A stretch of 64,000 bases of DNA from Roseateles depolymerans (GCF_003387155.1 NZ_QUMT01000002.1:501694-565693), one strand, 5' to 3'. Shown: positions 21,147 through 31,235, counted from the first letter of the stretch. Notes: generated by a model from the sequence alone, not told the origin. A program made the numbers and translations.

Positions 21147-21178
21147 GCCCGGTGTCCTCCAACGGTCACCGGGCTTTT
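21147..21178 (+). terminator. Attenuator-like hairpin between pstS and pstC
   Basis: GCCCGGTG, a 12-nt loop, CACCGGGC and TTTT. It probably ends part of the transcripts, or protects the pstS 3' end, so that the binding protein is made in excess of the permease. Confidence 0.65.
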
Positions 21179-21232
21179 GCACAAGGGGCGACCGGAGCGC
21201 AGCGCGCCGCACCGGCAGCGCTGCGCGACAAG

Positions 21233-21262
21233 AGAAGCATCCAGAAGCATCCAGAAGCAACC
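21233..21262 (+). repeat. Three 10-bp tandem repeats
   Basis: AGAAGCATCC occurs twice in tandem and is followed by AGAAGCAACC, just upstream of the pstC ribosome binding site. No function is evident. Confidence 0.7.
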
Positions 21263-21274
21263 AGCGGAGGCCCC

Positions 21275-22300
21275 GTGGCCGCAATACTTCCAGCCAACTC
21301 CATCGACCGTCAGCGTGGCGATGAGCGCGTCAAGCCCCAGGGCCGACCGCCCGCGCGGCGTCGCGTCGCCCCCTGGGCGGACACTGTTTTCTCCTTCCTG
21401 GCCCACGCGGCGGCCTGGCTGACGCTGGCCATGCTGGCCGGCATCATCCTGTCGCTGCTGATGGGCGCCGCGCCGGCCATCAAGCAGTACGGGCTGGGCT
21501 TCCTGGTGAGCAGTGACTGGGATCCGGTGCAGGAGAAGTTCGGCGGCCTGGCCATGATCTACGGCACGCTGGTGACCTCCTTCCTGGCGCTGGTGATCGC
21601 GGTGCCGGTGAGCTTCGGCATTGCGCTGTTCCTCACCGAGCTGGCCCCGAGCTGGCTGCGCCGCCCGCTGGGCATTGCCATCGAGCTGCTGGCCGCCGTG
21701 CCGTCCATCGTCTACGGCATGTGGGGCCTGTTCGTCTTCGGCCCGCTGCTGGCCAAGTATGTCCAGGCGCCCCTGCAGGGCCTGCTGACGGGCGTGCCGG
21801 TGCTGGGCGCGCTGGTGTCCGGCCCCCCGGTGGGCCTGGGCATCCTGTCGGCCGGCATCATCCTGGCCATCATGATCATTCCCTTCATCGCCTCGGTCAT
21901 GCGCGACGTCTTCGAAGTGACGCCGGCGATGCTGAAGGAATCCGCCTACGGGCTGGGTTCGACCACCTGGGAAGTGGTCTGGCGCGTGGTGCTGCCCTAC
22001 ACCAAGACCGGTGTCATCGGCGGCATCATGCTGGGCCTGGGCCGCGCCCTGGGCGAAACCATGGCCGTCACCTTCGTGATCGGCAATGCCAGCCAGCTGA
22101 CCTCGCTGTCGCTGTTTGAAGCGGCCAACACCATCACCTCGGTGCTGGCCAATGAATTCGGGGAATCGGGTCCGGGCAGCCTGCATCAGGCGTCGCTGCT
22201 GTACCTGGCCCTGGTGCTGTTCTTCATCACTTTCGTGGTGCTGGCCTTCTCCAAGGTGCTGCTGAACAGGCTCAAGAAGAACGAAGGGACCCGCACATGA
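21275..22300 (+). CDS. pstC: Phosphate ABC transporter permease PstC
   Basis: PstC is one of two inner-membrane permease subunits for phosphate uptake. Six hydrophobic helices and the permease motif ([21 protein letters not shown]) are present. The likely start is GTG 21275, with GGAGG 4 nt upstream, giving 341 residues. The longer reading from 21152 would start inside the pstS-pstC hairpin and encode a basic, low-complexity leader. The gene overlaps pstA by 4 bp. Confidence 0.92.
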   Translation: MAAILPANSIDRQRGDERVKPQGRPPARRRVAPWADTVFSFLAHAAAWLTLAMLAGIILSLLMGAAPAIKQYGLGFLVSSDWDPVQEKFGGLAMIYGTLVTSFLALVIAVPVSFGIALFLTELAPSWLRRPLGIAIELLAAVPSIVYGMWGLFVFGPLLAKYVQAPLQGLLTGVPVLGALVSGPPVGLGILSAGIILAIMIIPFIASVMRDVFEVTPAMLKESAYGLGSTTWEVVWRVVLPYTKTGVIGGIMLGLGRALGETMAVTFVIGNASQLTSLSLFEAANTITSVLANEFGESGPGSLHQASLLYLALVLFFITFVVLAFSKVLLNRLKKNEGTRT

Positions 22301-23157
22301 GCGCGACCTCCACCGGCCGTCTGGCCATGTACAACAAGCGCCGCCGCATCAACATCGTGGCGCTGACGCTGTCGATGGGCGCCATGTCGCTCGGTCTGAT
22401 CTGGCTGGTCTGGATCCTGTTCGAGACCATCACGCAGGGCGTGGGCGGTCTGAGCTGGGCCACCTTCACCCAGATGACCCCGCCGCCCAATTCGGACGAG
22501 GGCGGTCTGGCCAATGCCATCTTCGGCTCGCTGATGATGGTCTGCCTGGCCACGGTGATCGGCACGCCCATCGGTGTGTTGTCGGGGGTCTATCTGGCGG
22601 AGTACGGCCAGAAGACCTGGCTGGGCAACAGCGTGCGTTTCATCAACGACATCCTGCTGTCGGCGCCCTCCATCGTGATCGGCCTGTTCGTCTACAGCCT
22701 GATCGTGATGCGCTTTCGCGGCTTCTCCGGCTGGGCCGGTGTGGTGGCACTGGCGCTGATCGTCATCCCGGTGGTCATCCGCACCACCGAGAACATGCTG
22801 AACCTGGTGCCCAGCGCCCTGCGTGAAGCCGCCTATGCCCTGGGCACGCCCAAGTGGAAGGTCATCATGACGGTGACGCTCAAGGCGGCCCGTGCCGGTG
22901 TGCTGACCGGTGTGCTGCTGGCCCTGGCCCGCGTTTCCGGCGAAACCGCACCGCTGCTGCTGACCGCCTTCAACAACCGCTTCTGGTCGACCGACCTCAC
23001 CGGCCCGATGGCCAACCTGCCCAAGGTGATCTTCGACTTCGCCATGAGCCCCTACGAGAACTGGCGACAGCTCGCCTGGGCGGCGGTCTTCATCATCACC
23101 GTCGGCGTGCTGTTGCTCAACATCGCCGCGCGGGTGCTGTTCAAGAACAAACATTGA
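22297..23157 (+). CDS. pstA: Phosphate ABC transporter permease PstA
   Basis: This is the second permease subunit of the Pst system, 286 residues with six predicted membrane helices. The ABC permease loop reads [23 protein letters not shown] and is followed by [16 protein letters not shown], a PstA hallmark. Translation is coupled to pstC through ATGA. pstB follows after 65 bp. Confidence 0.95.
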   Translation: MSATSTGRLAMYNKRRRINIVALTLSMGAMSLGLIWLVWILFETITQGVGGLSWATFTQMTPPPNSDEGGLANAIFGSLMMVCLATVIGTPIGVLSGVYLAEYGQKTWLGNSVRFINDILLSAPSIVIGLFVYSLIVMRFRGFSGWAGVVALALIVIPVVIRTTENMLNLVPSALREAAYALGTPKWKVIMTVTLKAARAGVLTGVLLALARVSGETAPLLLTAFNNRFWSTDLTGPMANLPKVIFDFAMSPYENWRQLAWAAVFIITVGVLLLNIAARVLFKNKH

Positions 23158-23222
23158 GGCGGGTGTCCGCACCGCTGACGCGAGACCCCCAACTGTCCCA
23201 ACGAATTCAAAAGGCCCTGATC

Positions 23223-24008
23223 ATGGACGCCAAAGTCGATATGCCGGTGACCGAGCGCGCAAAGCTCTCGGTGAAGAACCTGAACTTCTATTACGGCAGC
23301 TTCCACGCGCTGAAGAACATCAATCTGGACATTCCGGAGAACAAGGTGACCGCCTTCATCGGTCCCTCGGGCTGCGGCAAGTCCACGCTGCTGCGCACGC
23401 TCAACCGGATGTTCGAGCTGTATCCGGAGCAGCGGGCGGAAGGCCAGATCCTGCTGGACGGGGAGGACATCCTCTCCAGCAAGGAAGACGTGTCGCTGAT
23501 CCGTGCCAAGGTGGGCATGGTGTTCCAGAAGCCGACGCCGTTCCCGATGTCCATCTACGACAACATCGCCTTCGGCGTGCGTCTCTTCGAAACCCTCTCC
23601 CGCGTGGAGATGGACGAGCGGGTGGAATGGGCGCTGAAGAAGGCCGCCCTGTGGAACGAGGTCAAGGACAAGCTGAACCAGAGTGGTTCCGGCCTGTCCG
23701 GCGGTCAGCAGCAGCGTCTGTGCATTGCCCGCGGCATTGCCATCAAGCCTGAAGTGCTGCTGCTGGACGAACCCTGCTCGGCGCTGGACCCGATCTCCAC
23801 CGGCAAGATCGAAGAGCTGATCCACGAGCTCAAGCACGACTACACCGTGGCCATCGTGACCCACAACATGCAGCAGGCGGCCCGCTGCTCGGACTACACC
23901 GCCTACATGTACCTGGGCGACCTGATCGAGTTTGGCCCGACCGCCGAGCTCTTCATGAAGCCCAAGCGCAAGGACACCGAGGACTACATCACCGGCCGTT
24001 TCGGCTGA
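23223..24008 (+). CDS. pstB: Phosphate ABC transporter ATP-binding protein PstB
   Basis: PstB is the ATPase that powers phosphate import. Walker A is GPSGCGKST, the Q-loop [15 protein letters not shown], the signature [14 protein letters not shown], and Walker [13 protein letters not shown] with the His switch in [19 protein letters not shown] is specific for PstB among ABC ATPases. It has 261 residues from the ATG at 23223; longer in-frame readings have no family homology. It lies between pstA and phoU. Confidence 0.97.
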   Translation: MDAKVDMPVTERAKLSVKNLNFYYGSFHALKNINLDIPENKVTAFIGPSGCGKSTLLRTLNRMFELYPEQRAEGQILLDGEDILSSKEDVSLIRAKVGMVFQKPTPFPMSIYDNIAFGVRLFETLSRVEMDERVEWALKKAALWNEVKDKLNQSGSGLSGGQQQRLCIARGIAIKPEVLLLDEPCSALDPISTGKIEELIHELKHDYTVAIVTHNMQQAARCSDYTAYMYLGDLIEFGPTAELFMKPKRKDTEDYITGRFG

Positions 24009-24070
24009 GACCCCGGCCGGAGCTCTTTGAGCGCACACTGCCGCGACGCTCCACACGATAGGAGAATTCC

Positions 24071-24778
24071 ATGACAGACAAGCATCTCTCCACCCAATTC
24101 GACGCCGAACTCAGCGGCATCTCCACCCGCGTGCTCGAAATGGGAGGCTTGGTGGAATCCCAGGTGGCCCAGGCCATCGAAGCCCTGGGCACCTTCAGCG
24201 GCGAGATCGCCAGCCATGTGCTCAAACAGGAAGAGCTGGTCAACACGATGGAAGTGGAGATCGACCGCGACCTCTCCACCATCATTGCCCGTCGCCAGCC
24301 CACGGCCCGGGACCTGCGCCTGTTGATCGCCGTCTCCAAGACCATCGCCAACCTGGAGCGCGTCGGGGACGAAGCCGCCCGCATCGCCCGCACGGTGCAG
24401 CGCCTGATCAACACTGGCGTGTCCAGCCGTCTGCGCCTGCCGATGGCCGACCTGTCCTACGAGGCCGAACTGGCCACCGCCTCGCTGCGCAAGGCCCTGG
24501 ACGCCTTCGCCCGCCTGGACGTGGACCGTGCGCTGGAAGTGCTCAAGCAGGACGACCAGATCGATAAGGAATTCGACGGCCTGATGCGCAAGCTCATCAC
24601 CTACATGATGGAAGACCCGCGCACCATTTCCTCGAGCATCGACCTGGTGTTCGTGGCCAAGGCCATCGAGCGGGTGGGCGACCATGCCAAGAACCTGGCC
24701 GAGGTCATCATCTATGTGGTCAAGGGGACCGACGTGCGTCACAACACGCCGGATGCCGTTGAAAACATGGTGCGTTGA
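24071..24778 (+). CDS. phoU: Phosphate signalling regulator PhoU
   Basis: PhoU links the Pst transporter to PhoR and keeps the Pho regulon off when phosphate is plentiful. The 235-residue all-helical protein has the two repeated PhoU domains, with conserved acidic motifs around LVNTMEVEIDRDL and RVGDEAARIA in the first and RVGDHAKNLAEVIIY in the second. TAGGAG precedes the ATG by 8 nt. It sits between pstB and phoB. Confidence 0.96.
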   Translation: MTDKHLSTQFDAELSGISTRVLEMGGLVESQVAQAIEALGTFSGEIASHVLKQEELVNTMEVEIDRDLSTIIARRQPTARDLRLLIAVSKTIANLERVGDEAARIARTVQRLINTGVSSRLRLPMADLSYEAELATASLRKALDAFARLDVDRALEVLKQDDQIDKEFDGLMRKLITYMMEDPRTISSSIDLVFVAKAIERVGDHAKNLAEVIIYVVKGTDVRHNTPDAVENMVR

Positions 24779-24806
24779 GCGCAGTGAAGAAGAAGGGGAC
24801 CTGCGA

Positions 24807-25508
24807 ATGAGCCGTATCCTGGTCGTGGAAGACGAATCGGCAATTGCCGAGCTGATCTCCATCAATCTGCGTCATGCCGGTTTCGAGGTCACGCTCGCGG
24901 CCAATGCCGAACAGGCGCAACTGGAAGTGGACCGGGTCTTGCCGGACCTCGTGGTGCTGGACTGGATGCTGCCCGGCCAGTCCGGCATCGGCCTGGCGCG
25001 CGCCTGGCGCGGTGCCACCCGCACCCGCGAGCTGCCCATCATCATGCTGACCGCTCGTGCGGAAGAGGCGGACAAGGTGTCCGGCCTGGATGCCGGCGCG
25101 GACGACTACCTGACCAAGCCGTTCTCCACCAATGAACTGCTGGCCCGCATCCGCGCGGTGCTGCGCCGCAAGGCGCCCGAGGCGCTGGATTCGGCGGTGG
25201 ACGTGGGCGGCTTGGTGCTGGACCCGGGCACCCGGCGCGTGAGCCGTGACGGTGTCGAGGTCAAGCTCGGCCCGACCGAATTCCGCCTGCTGCATTTCTT
25301 CATGACCCATCCGGAGCGGGTGCACAGCCGCTCGCAGCTGCTGGACCGGGTCTGGGGCGACCATGTCTTCATCGAAGAGCGCACCGTGGACGTTCATGTG
25401 AAGCGCCTGCGCGAGGCGCTGGAGAAGGTCCAGTGCCAGCGCATGATCGAAACGGTGCGGGGCGCCGGTTACCGCCTGACTCAGCAAAGCAGCGCGCTGT
25501 CCGCCTGA
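24807..25508 (+). CDS. phoB: Phosphate regulon response regulator PhoB
   Basis: This OmpR-family regulator binds Pho boxes. The receiver domain has acidic residues ILVVEDES, the phospho-acceptor Asp in VVLDWMLPGQSG (about residue 52), the Thr in IMLTARAEE and the Lys in DDYLTKPFS. The winged-helix DNA-binding domain (about 130-228) ends with MIETVRGAGYRL. It has 233 residues, with AAGGGG upstream of the ATG at 24807. It presumably acts on the Pho boxes seen at pstS, phoX and the candidate small RNA in this window. It is 10 bp from phoR. Confidence 0.97.
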   Translation: MSRILVVEDESAIAELISINLRHAGFEVTLAANAEQAQLEVDRVLPDLVVLDWMLPGQSGIGLARAWRGATRTRELPIIMLTARAEEADKVSGLDAGADDYLTKPFSTNELLARIRAVLRRKAPEALDSAVDVGGLVLDPGTRRVSRDGVEVKLGPTEFRLLHFFMTHPERVHSRSQLLDRVWGDHVFIEERTVDVHVKRLREALEKVQCQRMIETVRGAGYRLTQQSSALSA

Positions 25509-25518
25509 GTCGCGTTCA

Positions 25519-26907
25519 ATGAGCTGGTTGTTGTCGCGAGTGCTGATGCTGGTGCTGGGCACCGGCATCGGCGGGTGGATCGGTTGGTGGCTGGGGCATT
25601 GGATGCTGGCGCCCCCGCTGGCAGCGGGTCTGGGGGCCGGTGTGGCCGTGTCGCTGATGGGGCTCTGGGACGCCGCCCGGGCGCACCGTCTGGTGAACTG
25701 GCTGCGCGGTGATCAGACGGAGGATGCGCCGCGGCTGGGCGGCATCTGGGGCGAGATTGCCTACCGGATGGAGCGGGGCCTGCGGGACCGCGAGCGCCGC
25801 TATGAGCGTGAACGTCAGCAGCTGGAGCAGTTCCTGCAGGCGATGGAGGCGTCCCCCAACGGCGTGATCCTGCTGGACGATCAAGACCAGATCCAGTGGT
25901 GCAACACGCTGGCGGCGCATCACTTCCAGCTGGATCCGCAGCGGGACAAGCTGCAGCGCATCACCAACCTGGTCCGATATCCTGCGTTCGTGTCCTATCT
26001 GCAGTCGCGGCAGTACAACCAGCCGCTGGCGCTGCAGAACTCGCGGGGCAAGGCGCATCTGCAGGTGTTGATGCGGGACTACGGCGTGGGCGGCGAATGC
26101 CGGCGGCTGATCCTGTCGCTGGACGTCACCGACCGCGAGCGCAATGAATCCATGCGCCGGGACTTCGTGGCCAATGTGTCGCATGAGATCCGCACGCCGC
26201 TGACGGTGCTGTCGGGCTTCATCGAGACGATGGCCAGCCTGAACCTGACGGAGGCTGAGCGCAAGCGGGTGTTGCAGCTGATGCAGCAGCAGACGCAGCG
26301 CATGCAGACGCTGGTGGGCGACCTGCTGACGCTGGCGCAACTGGAAGGCAGCCCGCGTCCGGCACCGGACCACTGGATTGCGCTGGACCCGTTGCTGGCG
26401 CGCATTGCCGCCGACGCCCGGGCCTTGTCGGCCGGGCGGCATGAGCTGGTGTGTGACCGTCTGACGCAGGTCGAGGTGGCCGGTGTGGAGACCGAGTTGC
26501 TCAGCGCCATCGCCAATCTGGTGAGCAATGCGGTGCGCTACACGCCGGAAGGCGGGCGTATCGAGCTGCATTGGCGCTGGATGGGAGAAAAGGGCGGCGA
26601 GATCTCGGTGGTGGACAACGGCCCCGGCATTGCGCGGGAACACCTGCCGCGTCTGACCGAGCGCTTCTACCGGGTGGATGGCAGCCGTTCACGAGACACT
26701 GGGGGGACGGGGCTTGGGCTGTCCATCGTCAAGCATGTGATCCAGCGGCATGGCGGCGAGCTGCGCATCGACAGCGAGCCCGGCCATGGATCGGCCTTCC
26801 GCTTGCTGTTCCCGGCGACGCGCTTGCGGCTGGTGGATGCGCCGGCGATGGGGGAGGAGTCCGCGCCGGCCATGCTGGCGTCGCGGGAGGATGACGAGGC
26901 GGCGTGA
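25519..26907 (+). CDS. phoR: Phosphate regulon sensor histidine kinase PhoR
   Basis: PhoR phosphorylates and dephosphorylates PhoB. Two N-terminal membrane helices (about residues 4-50) are followed by a basic linker, a PAS domain (about 95-190), the dimerisation box FVANVSHEIRTPLTVLSGF with the phospho-His, and the ATPase domain with NLVSNAVRYTP, DNGPGI and GGTGLGLSIVKHV. The lack of a large periplasmic domain is typical of PhoR, which senses through PstSCAB-PhoU. It has 462 residues and is the last gene of the operon; a bidirectional terminator follows. Confidence 0.96.
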   Translation: MSWLLSRVLMLVLGTGIGGWIGWWLGHWMLAPPLAAGLGAGVAVSLMGLWDAARAHRLVNWLRGDQTEDAPRLGGIWGEIAYRMERGLRDRERRYERERQQLEQFLQAMEASPNGVILLDDQDQIQWCNTLAAHHFQLDPQRDKLQRITNLVRYPAFVSYLQSRQYNQPLALQNSRGKAHLQVLMRDYGVGGECRRLILSLDVTDRERNESMRRDFVANVSHEIRTPLTVLSGFIETMASLNLTEAERKRVLQLMQQQTQRMQTLVGDLLTLAQLEGSPRPAPDHWIALDPLLARIAADARALSAGRHELVCDRLTQVEVAGVETELLSAIANLVSNAVRYTPEGGRIELHWRWMGEKGGEISVVDNGPGIAREHLPRLTERFYRVDGSRSRDTGGTGLGLSIVKHVIQRHGGELRIDSEPGHGSAFRLLFPATRLRLVDAPAMGEESAPAMLASREDDEAA

Positions 26908-26923
26908 TACAGGACGCGCAATC

Positions 26924-26953
26924 AAAAACGGCAGCCCGAGGGCTGCCGTTTTT
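26924..26953 (+). terminator. Bidirectional intrinsic terminator
   Basis: AAAAACGGCAGCCC-GA-GGGCTGCCGTTTTT. It ends phoR (+) and the convergent glycosyltransferase gene (-). Confidence 0.92.
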
Positions 26954-26966
26954 GCTTCCAGCGAGG

Positions 26967-28619
26967 TCAAAGCGCCGGCCGCTGTAGCACGATGAAGCTG
27001 CCCGTGCGGTCCGTCGGGCGTCGCACGATGGCTTCCACACGCCAGCCGGCCGGTGCCACCGGGGCACCATCGCCCTGGGCGATCAGACCCGCGTGGCAAC
27101 TGGACGACTCCAGCGGCTGGGTGGCGTCCACCTTCCAGCGGCCCTGGAATTCCAGCGCTGCCAGCACGTGCAGCGGCACACCCGGCGCCGCAATGCAGTC
27201 CACCTGCGCCGGCAGATGGGCGCCGACACGCTCCACGAGGGGCGAGTTGCTGCGCGCATAGTTCAGCGGGTGCAGGCCCAGCGTCATCGCCAGCAGCCAG
27301 CTCAGCGCCACACCGCCCGCGGGCAGGGCCAGGCTCTTCCAGATGGCATGGCGGTGGCGGGCCGTTCGCCAGCGCACCAGCCACACCCAGGCCAGCGTGC
27401 CCAGCACCGCCGTCACAAAGGTGAGCCAACCGAATTCAGGCTGGTAGCCCTGCGCCAGCCGTCGCACGTTGGCCAGGAACTTGGCCGGCCAGCCCAGCTG
27501 CAAGGCGCTGTAGTAGAGCCACAGGAAAATGGCACCCGCGCTGAAGAAGAACACCGAAAACCAGTCCAGCAGCGCACTGGCGCTGCGCTGGAAGGTCGGC
27601 AGCGCAAAGCTGGCCAGGACCGCCAGCGGCGGCAGCGCCAGCAACAGGGCGCGGTCGTCCGCATCCATCAGCAGGCTGCACACCAGCGGGATGGCGCCCG
27701 TCAGAATGGGCACCGACACATGGCGGCGCTGCAGATGGCCCCGCCAGCGCCACAGCGACCACAGCGCCAGCGGCCAGGCCGGCCAGCAGAACCAGCCCAC
27801 GAGCCGCATCCACGCCCACAGGCTGCGCCCGTTGGCATCAATGCGCCACGCCCAGCCATGCATGGGCCAGGCCACGGCGGCGGCCAGCAACACGGCGCCG
27901 AGCAGCCAGGGCACCAGCTTGCGGGCCTCGTCGTAAATCGAGCGATGACTCAGCCACAAGGCCCCCACCGACAGCGCCACCGCGACCGCCGGCGCCCCGC
28001 TGGTGGCCAGCACCGACAGCGACAGCATCAGCGCCAGACGCGACTTCCAGCGACGGAAGGGCGCGGCCGCCAGGGCATACATCAGCAGCGAGATCCCGAC
28101 CAGTTGCAGGATCTCCGGCGTGGTCTCATGGCCGAGCCTGAGCAGCCCGATGCTGGCAATCAGCGCCAGCAAACTGCCGTCGGCCATCGCGCGGGCGTAG
28201 TCCACCGCATGGGCTTCCCCACCAAAGGCGAAGGCCACCGGCTGTGCCGCTTCGGTGCGGGCCAGATGCAGGCAGGTGTACCAGACCAGGGCCAGCACCG
28301 CCGCCAGCAGCAGGCCAAACGGAATGCGGGCGGCCGTGGAGGGCTCCAGGAAGGGCAGCAGCTTGATGAACAAGGCGCCGATCCAGTACGGCAGCAGGCC
28401 GCCTTCTGCGGGGATGCCGGCAATGGCCGGTTGCGACCAGGGGGCGTGACCTTGGGCGATGCTGGCCATGAAGCCGAAAGCCGACAGGTCGGCATTGCGC
28501 CACGGGTCGCGGCCGAACAGGCCAGGGAGCACGTAGGCGGCGCACAGCAGCAACAGGGGCCAGCGCGGGATGGGATGGGCGCTTCGCTCGGCCACGACGG
28601 CCGGGGTGGGCAGATTCAT
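26967..28619 (-). CDS. ArnT-like family 39 glycosyltransferase (membrane)
   Basis: This 550-residue inner-membrane protein has a dozen or so hydrophobic helices. Near the N-terminus is GLFGRDPWRNADLSAFGFM, the acidic first loop of the ArnT/PMT fold. Relatives move a sugar from a polyprenyl-phosphate carrier to lipid A or protein; the substrate here is unknown. The soluble C-terminus (about 450-550) probably faces the periplasm. The start at 28619 is the first ATG giving a membrane-family N-terminus; a reading from 28661 adds 14 Thr/Pro-rich residues. It is a single gene between two terminators. Confidence 0.8.
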   Translation of the reverse strand: MNLPTPAVVAERSAHPIPRWPLLLLCAAYVLPGLFGRDPWRNADLSAFGFMASIAQGHAPWSQPAIAGIPAEGGLLPYWIGALFIKLLPFLEPSTAARIPFGLLLAAVLALVWYTCLHLARTEAAQPVAFAFGGEAHAVDYARAMADGSLLALIASIGLLRLGHETTPEILQLVGISLLMYALAAAPFRRWKSRLALMLSLSVLATSGAPAVAVALSVGALWLSHRSIYDEARKLVPWLLGAVLLAAAVAWPMHGWAWRIDANGRSLWAWMRLVGWFCWPAWPLALWSLWRWRGHLQRRHVSVPILTGAIPLVCSLLMDADDRALLLALPPLAVLASFALPTFQRSASALLDWFSVFFFSAGAIFLWLYYSALQLGWPAKFLANVRRLAQGYQPEFGWLTFVTAVLGTLAWVWLVRWRTARHRHAIWKSLALPAGGVALSWLLAMTLGLHPLNYARSNSPLVERVGAHLPAQVDCIAAPGVPLHVLAALEFQGRWKVDATQPLESSSCHAGLIAQGDGAPVAPAGWRVEAIVRRPTDRTGSFIVLQRPAL

Positions 28620-28706
28620 GCGCGTCGGTCTCGTTGTCGTTATCGGGGACGGGGCGATCATGCCGCAGTTGAGGCCCTGCGGTGATCAACTTCAGGGGCG
28701 GACATG

Positions 28707-28736
28707 AAAAAAGGCAGCCAGTGAGGCTGCCTTTTT
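28707..28736 (+). terminator. Bidirectional intrinsic terminator
   Basis: AAAAAAGGCAGCC, loop AGTGA, GGCTGCCTTTTT. It ends the minus-strand rpmE2 transcript, and the same palindrome can work on the plus strand. Confidence 0.85.
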
Positions 28737-28800
28737 GAGCGATGCGACCGGGGAGGCCGCATGCAAGGGTCGGTACAGCCGAGGAGGCTGCGGACCTGGA

Positions 28801-29067
28801 TTACTTCTTGGTCGGGGTGAGCTTCGCAAACTTGTTGCGGAACTTCTCGACGCGACCGCCCAGGCTGTCCACGCTCTTCTGGGTGCCGGTGTAGAACGGG
28901 TGCGATTCGCTGGAGGTTTCCAGCTTGACCAGCGGCAGTTCGCGGCCGTCGTCCAGCTTGATGGTGTCCTTGGTCACCACGGTCGAACGGGTGATGAACT
29001 GGAAACCGTTGGACTGGTCCAGGAACGCGACGTCGCGGTAGTTGGGGTGAATGCCTTCTTTAGCCAT
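28801..29067 (-). CDS. rpmE2: 50S ribosomal protein L31, type B
   Basis: This 88-residue ribosomal protein begins [17 protein letters not shown]. It lacks the CxxC zinc ligands of type A L31 and has the type B C-terminal extension ([20 protein letters not shown]). Type B copies replace the zinc form, in many bacteria under zinc limitation, but no Zur box is evident here. GAGG stands about 12 nt before the start at 29067. The gene has its own promoter (29142-29171). Confidence 0.95.
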   Translation of the reverse strand: MAKEGIHPNYRDVAFLDQSNGFQFITRSTVVTKDTIKLDDGRELPLVKLETSSESHPFYTGTQKSVDSLGGRVEKFRNKFAKLTPTKK

Positions 29068-29141
29068 TTTGGAAACCTCGCTGTGGTGCCGCCAGCCACA
29101 TCGCACCGTGCGATGCACTTGTCGACAGCGGAAAAACGGCG

Positions 29142-29171
29142 AGTATAGCGGAAAAGAGGCACCCGCCTCAA
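29142..29171 (-). promoter_or_regulatory. Promoter of rpmE2
   Basis: Minus-strand TTGAGG (29166-29171) and TATACT (29142-29147) with an 18-bp spacer. The leader would be about 70 nt. Confidence 0.6.
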
Positions 29172-29215
29172 TGCGCAGCGCTGCGTCAGTGCCCATGGCG
29201 GGGCCCCAGGAATGC

Positions 29216-29240
29216 AAAAGCCGCCCGGTGGGGCGGCTTT
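29216..29240 (-). terminator. Intrinsic terminator after rho
   Basis: Minus strand: GCCGCCC, loop CACC, GGGCGGC, then TTTT, about 35 nt after the rho stop. Confidence 0.7.
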
Positions 29241-29274
29241 CGTGAAGTCCTGACGCTGGGGCGCCGGCTGGAAC

Positions 29275-30537
29275 TCAGCCGCCGCGACGCATCATGTCGA
29301 AGAAATCATGGTTGTTCTTCGACGACTTCATCTTGTCGAGGATGAACTCCATCGCCTCGATCTCGTCCATCGGGTAGAGCAGCTTGCGCAGGATCCAGGC
29401 CTTTTGCAGGATCTCCGGCTTGAGCAGCAGCTCTTCACGACGGGTGCCCGACTTGTTCAGCAGGATGGACGGGTAGACCCGCTTTTCGGCCATGCGGCGA
29501 TCCAGGTGGATTTCGCAGTTGCCGGTGCCCTTGAACTCTTCGTAGATCACCTCGTCCATCTTGGAGCCGGTGTCCACCAGGGCGGTGCCGATGATGGTCA
29601 GCGAGCCGCCTTCCTCGATGTTGCGGGCCGCGCCGAAGAAGCGCTTGGGGCGCTGCAGGGCATTGGCGTCCACACCACCGGTCAGCACCTTGCCGGAGCT
29701 GGGCAGCACGTTGTTGTAGGCGCGGGCCAGGCGGGTGATCGAGTCCAGCAGGATGATCACGTCCTTGCGCAGCTCGACCAGACGCTTGGCGCGCTCGATC
29801 ACCATCTCGGCCACCTGCACGTGGCGAGCGGCCGGCTCGTCGAAGGTGGAGCTGATGACTTCGCCGCGCACGGTGCGCTGCATTTCGGTCACTTCCTCGG
29901 GACGCTCATCCACCAGCAGCACCATCAGATGGGCGTCCGGGTAGTTGGCGGCGATCGAGTGGGCCAGGTGCTGCATCATCACCGTCTTGCCGCTCTTGGG
30001 CGGGGCCACGAGCAGGGCGCGCTGGCCTTTGCCCAGCGGGGCGATCAGGTCGATGATGCGGCTGGTGATGTTGTCGTCACCGCGGATGTCACGTTCCAGC
30101 TTGAACTGCTCTTTGGGGAAGAGCGGGGTCAAGTTCTCGAACATGATCTTGTGCTTGGACTCCTCGGGCGTCAGGCCGTTGACGCGGTCCACCTTGACCA
30201 GCGCGAAATAGCGCTCGCCGTCCTTGGGCACGCGCACTTCGCCTTCGATCATGTCGCCGGTGTGCAGATTGAACCGGCGGATCTGGCTGGGGGAGAGATA
30301 GATGTCGTCCGTCGAGGCCATGTAGCTGGTCTCGGGCGAACGCAGGAAGCCGAAACCGTCCGGCAGGACTTCCAGCACGCCGTCGCCGAAGACTTGCTCG
30401 CCGGCTTTGGCGCGTTTTTTCATGATCGCGAACATCAGCTCCTGCTTGCGCAAGCGAGCGACGTTGTCGATCTCCAGTTCTTCGCCCATTTTGATCAGGG
30501 CGGAGACGTGAAGCGCCTTCAGTTCAGAAAGATGCAT
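29275..30537 (-). CDS. rho: Transcription termination factor Rho
   Basis: Rho is a hexameric RNA-dependent ATPase that ends transcription. The protein starts [20 protein letters not shown]. The RNA-binding cold-shock-like domain has [12 protein letters not shown] and [13 protein letters not shown]. The P-loop is VAPPKSGKT, Walker [17 protein letters not shown], and the Q/R loops are conserved. The 420-residue length matches the family. The start at 30537 is the family start; an in-frame reading to 30585 adds 16 atypical residues. It lies downstream of trxA with its own promoter and a long leader. Confidence 0.97.
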   Translation of the reverse strand: MHLSELKALHVSALIKMGEELEIDNVARLRKQELMFAIMKKRAKAGEQVFGDGVLEVLPDGFGFLRSPETSYMASTDDIYLSPSQIRRFNLHTGDMIEGEVRVPKDGERYFALVKVDRVNGLTPEESKHKIMFENLTPLFPKEQFKLERDIRGDDNITSRIIDLIAPLGKGQRALLVAPPKSGKTVMMQHLAHSIAANYPDAHLMVLLVDERPEEVTEMQRTVRGEVISSTFDEPAARHVQVAEMVIERAKRLVELRKDVIILLDSITRLARAYNNVLPSSGKVLTGGVDANALQRPKRFFGAARNIEEGGSLTIIGTALVDTGSKMDEVIYEEFKGTGNCEIHLDRRMAEKRVYPSILLNKSGTRREELLLKPEILQKAWILRKLLYPMDEIEAMEFILDKMKSSKNNHDFFDMMRRGG

Positions 30538-30938
30538 GGGGTGACCCGGTCTGTCGTCCAGGACCTGCCAAGGCCAGGGACACAAACAACGGCGAGTCCA
30601 GGCGTCCCGCGGCGCTCCATGGAGGACTTCTCCATGCCGGACCCAGCGAGCGCAAGGAATGAAACCTTGGCGTTCGCCGGCCTGGTGACTTCATGGGCCG
30701 CGGCAGGCAGGGCGTCACGTTACGTGGCGACCTGCGAGCTTCGACTGGAAGCTGAGGGACATGCGGGAGCTTGGGCGCCGAGTCCACGCGCTCATCCGGG
30801 GTGCTTGCCAGGCCGTGCTTGTGATGCACAGTGGCCTGGCGCTCAACCCGGGGCGGGCGTGGTGGCAACAGGTCCGCAGAGGCGCTCGGCCCACTGCGGA
30901 TGAGGAGATTATAGGTGGGCGTCCAGGAAGGACGTCAA
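30538..30938 (-). promoter_or_regulatory. rho promoter and ~365-nt leader
   Basis: Minus-strand TTGACG (30933-30938) and TATAAT (30908-30913), with a 19-bp spacer, overlap the 3' end of trxA. The 371 bp from the trxA stop to the rho ATG hold no supportable ORF. They contain C-rich, G-poor patches and a CTCCATGGAG palindrome, as expected for a leader subject to Rho-dependent autoregulation, which is known for E. coli rho. Confidence 0.55.
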
Positions 30939-31235
30939 CTGCGCCTTGTTCAGCGCGCCAACCTTGGAGGCGACCAGCTGGCCACCCTTGAACAGCATCA
31001 GCGTCGGAATGCTGCGGATGCCGTACTTGGCGGCCACTTCACGGTTGTCGTCGACATTCAGCTTGGTGATGCTGACGCGGTCGGCCGACGACTGGGCGAC
31101 TTCTTCCAGAATCGGCGCAATCATCTTGCAGGGGCCGCACCATTCGGCCCAGAAATCGACCAGCACGGGCTTGTCGGCTTGGATGACGTCGCTGTCGAAG
31201 GACGCGTCGGAGATGTGTTTGATCTGTTCGCTCAT
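30909..31235 (-). CDS. trxA: Thioredoxin
   Basis: Thioredoxin 1 is the general cytoplasmic disulfide reductase. The 108-residue protein has [14 protein letters not shown] with the redox CGPC at about residues 33-36, the buried Asp in VLVDFW, and the cis-Pro in [15 protein letters not shown] stands 7 nt upstream of the ATG. The trxA-rho order is conserved in many proteobacteria. It is divergent from the AddAB-like helicase-nuclease genes, about 285 bp apart with no gene between. Confidence 0.97.
   Translation of the reverse strand: MSEQIKHISDASFDSDVIQADKPVLVDFWAEWCGPCKMIAPILEEVAQSSADRVSITKLNVDDNREVAAKYGIRSIPTLMLFKGGQLVASKVGALNKAQLTSFLDAHL

Noticed and set aside
27093-28685. A 530-codon plus-strand open frame opposite the ArnT-like gene
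   Set aside because: Gln/Arg/His-rich shadow of a membrane-protein gene; the minus-strand reading has proper helices and motifs.
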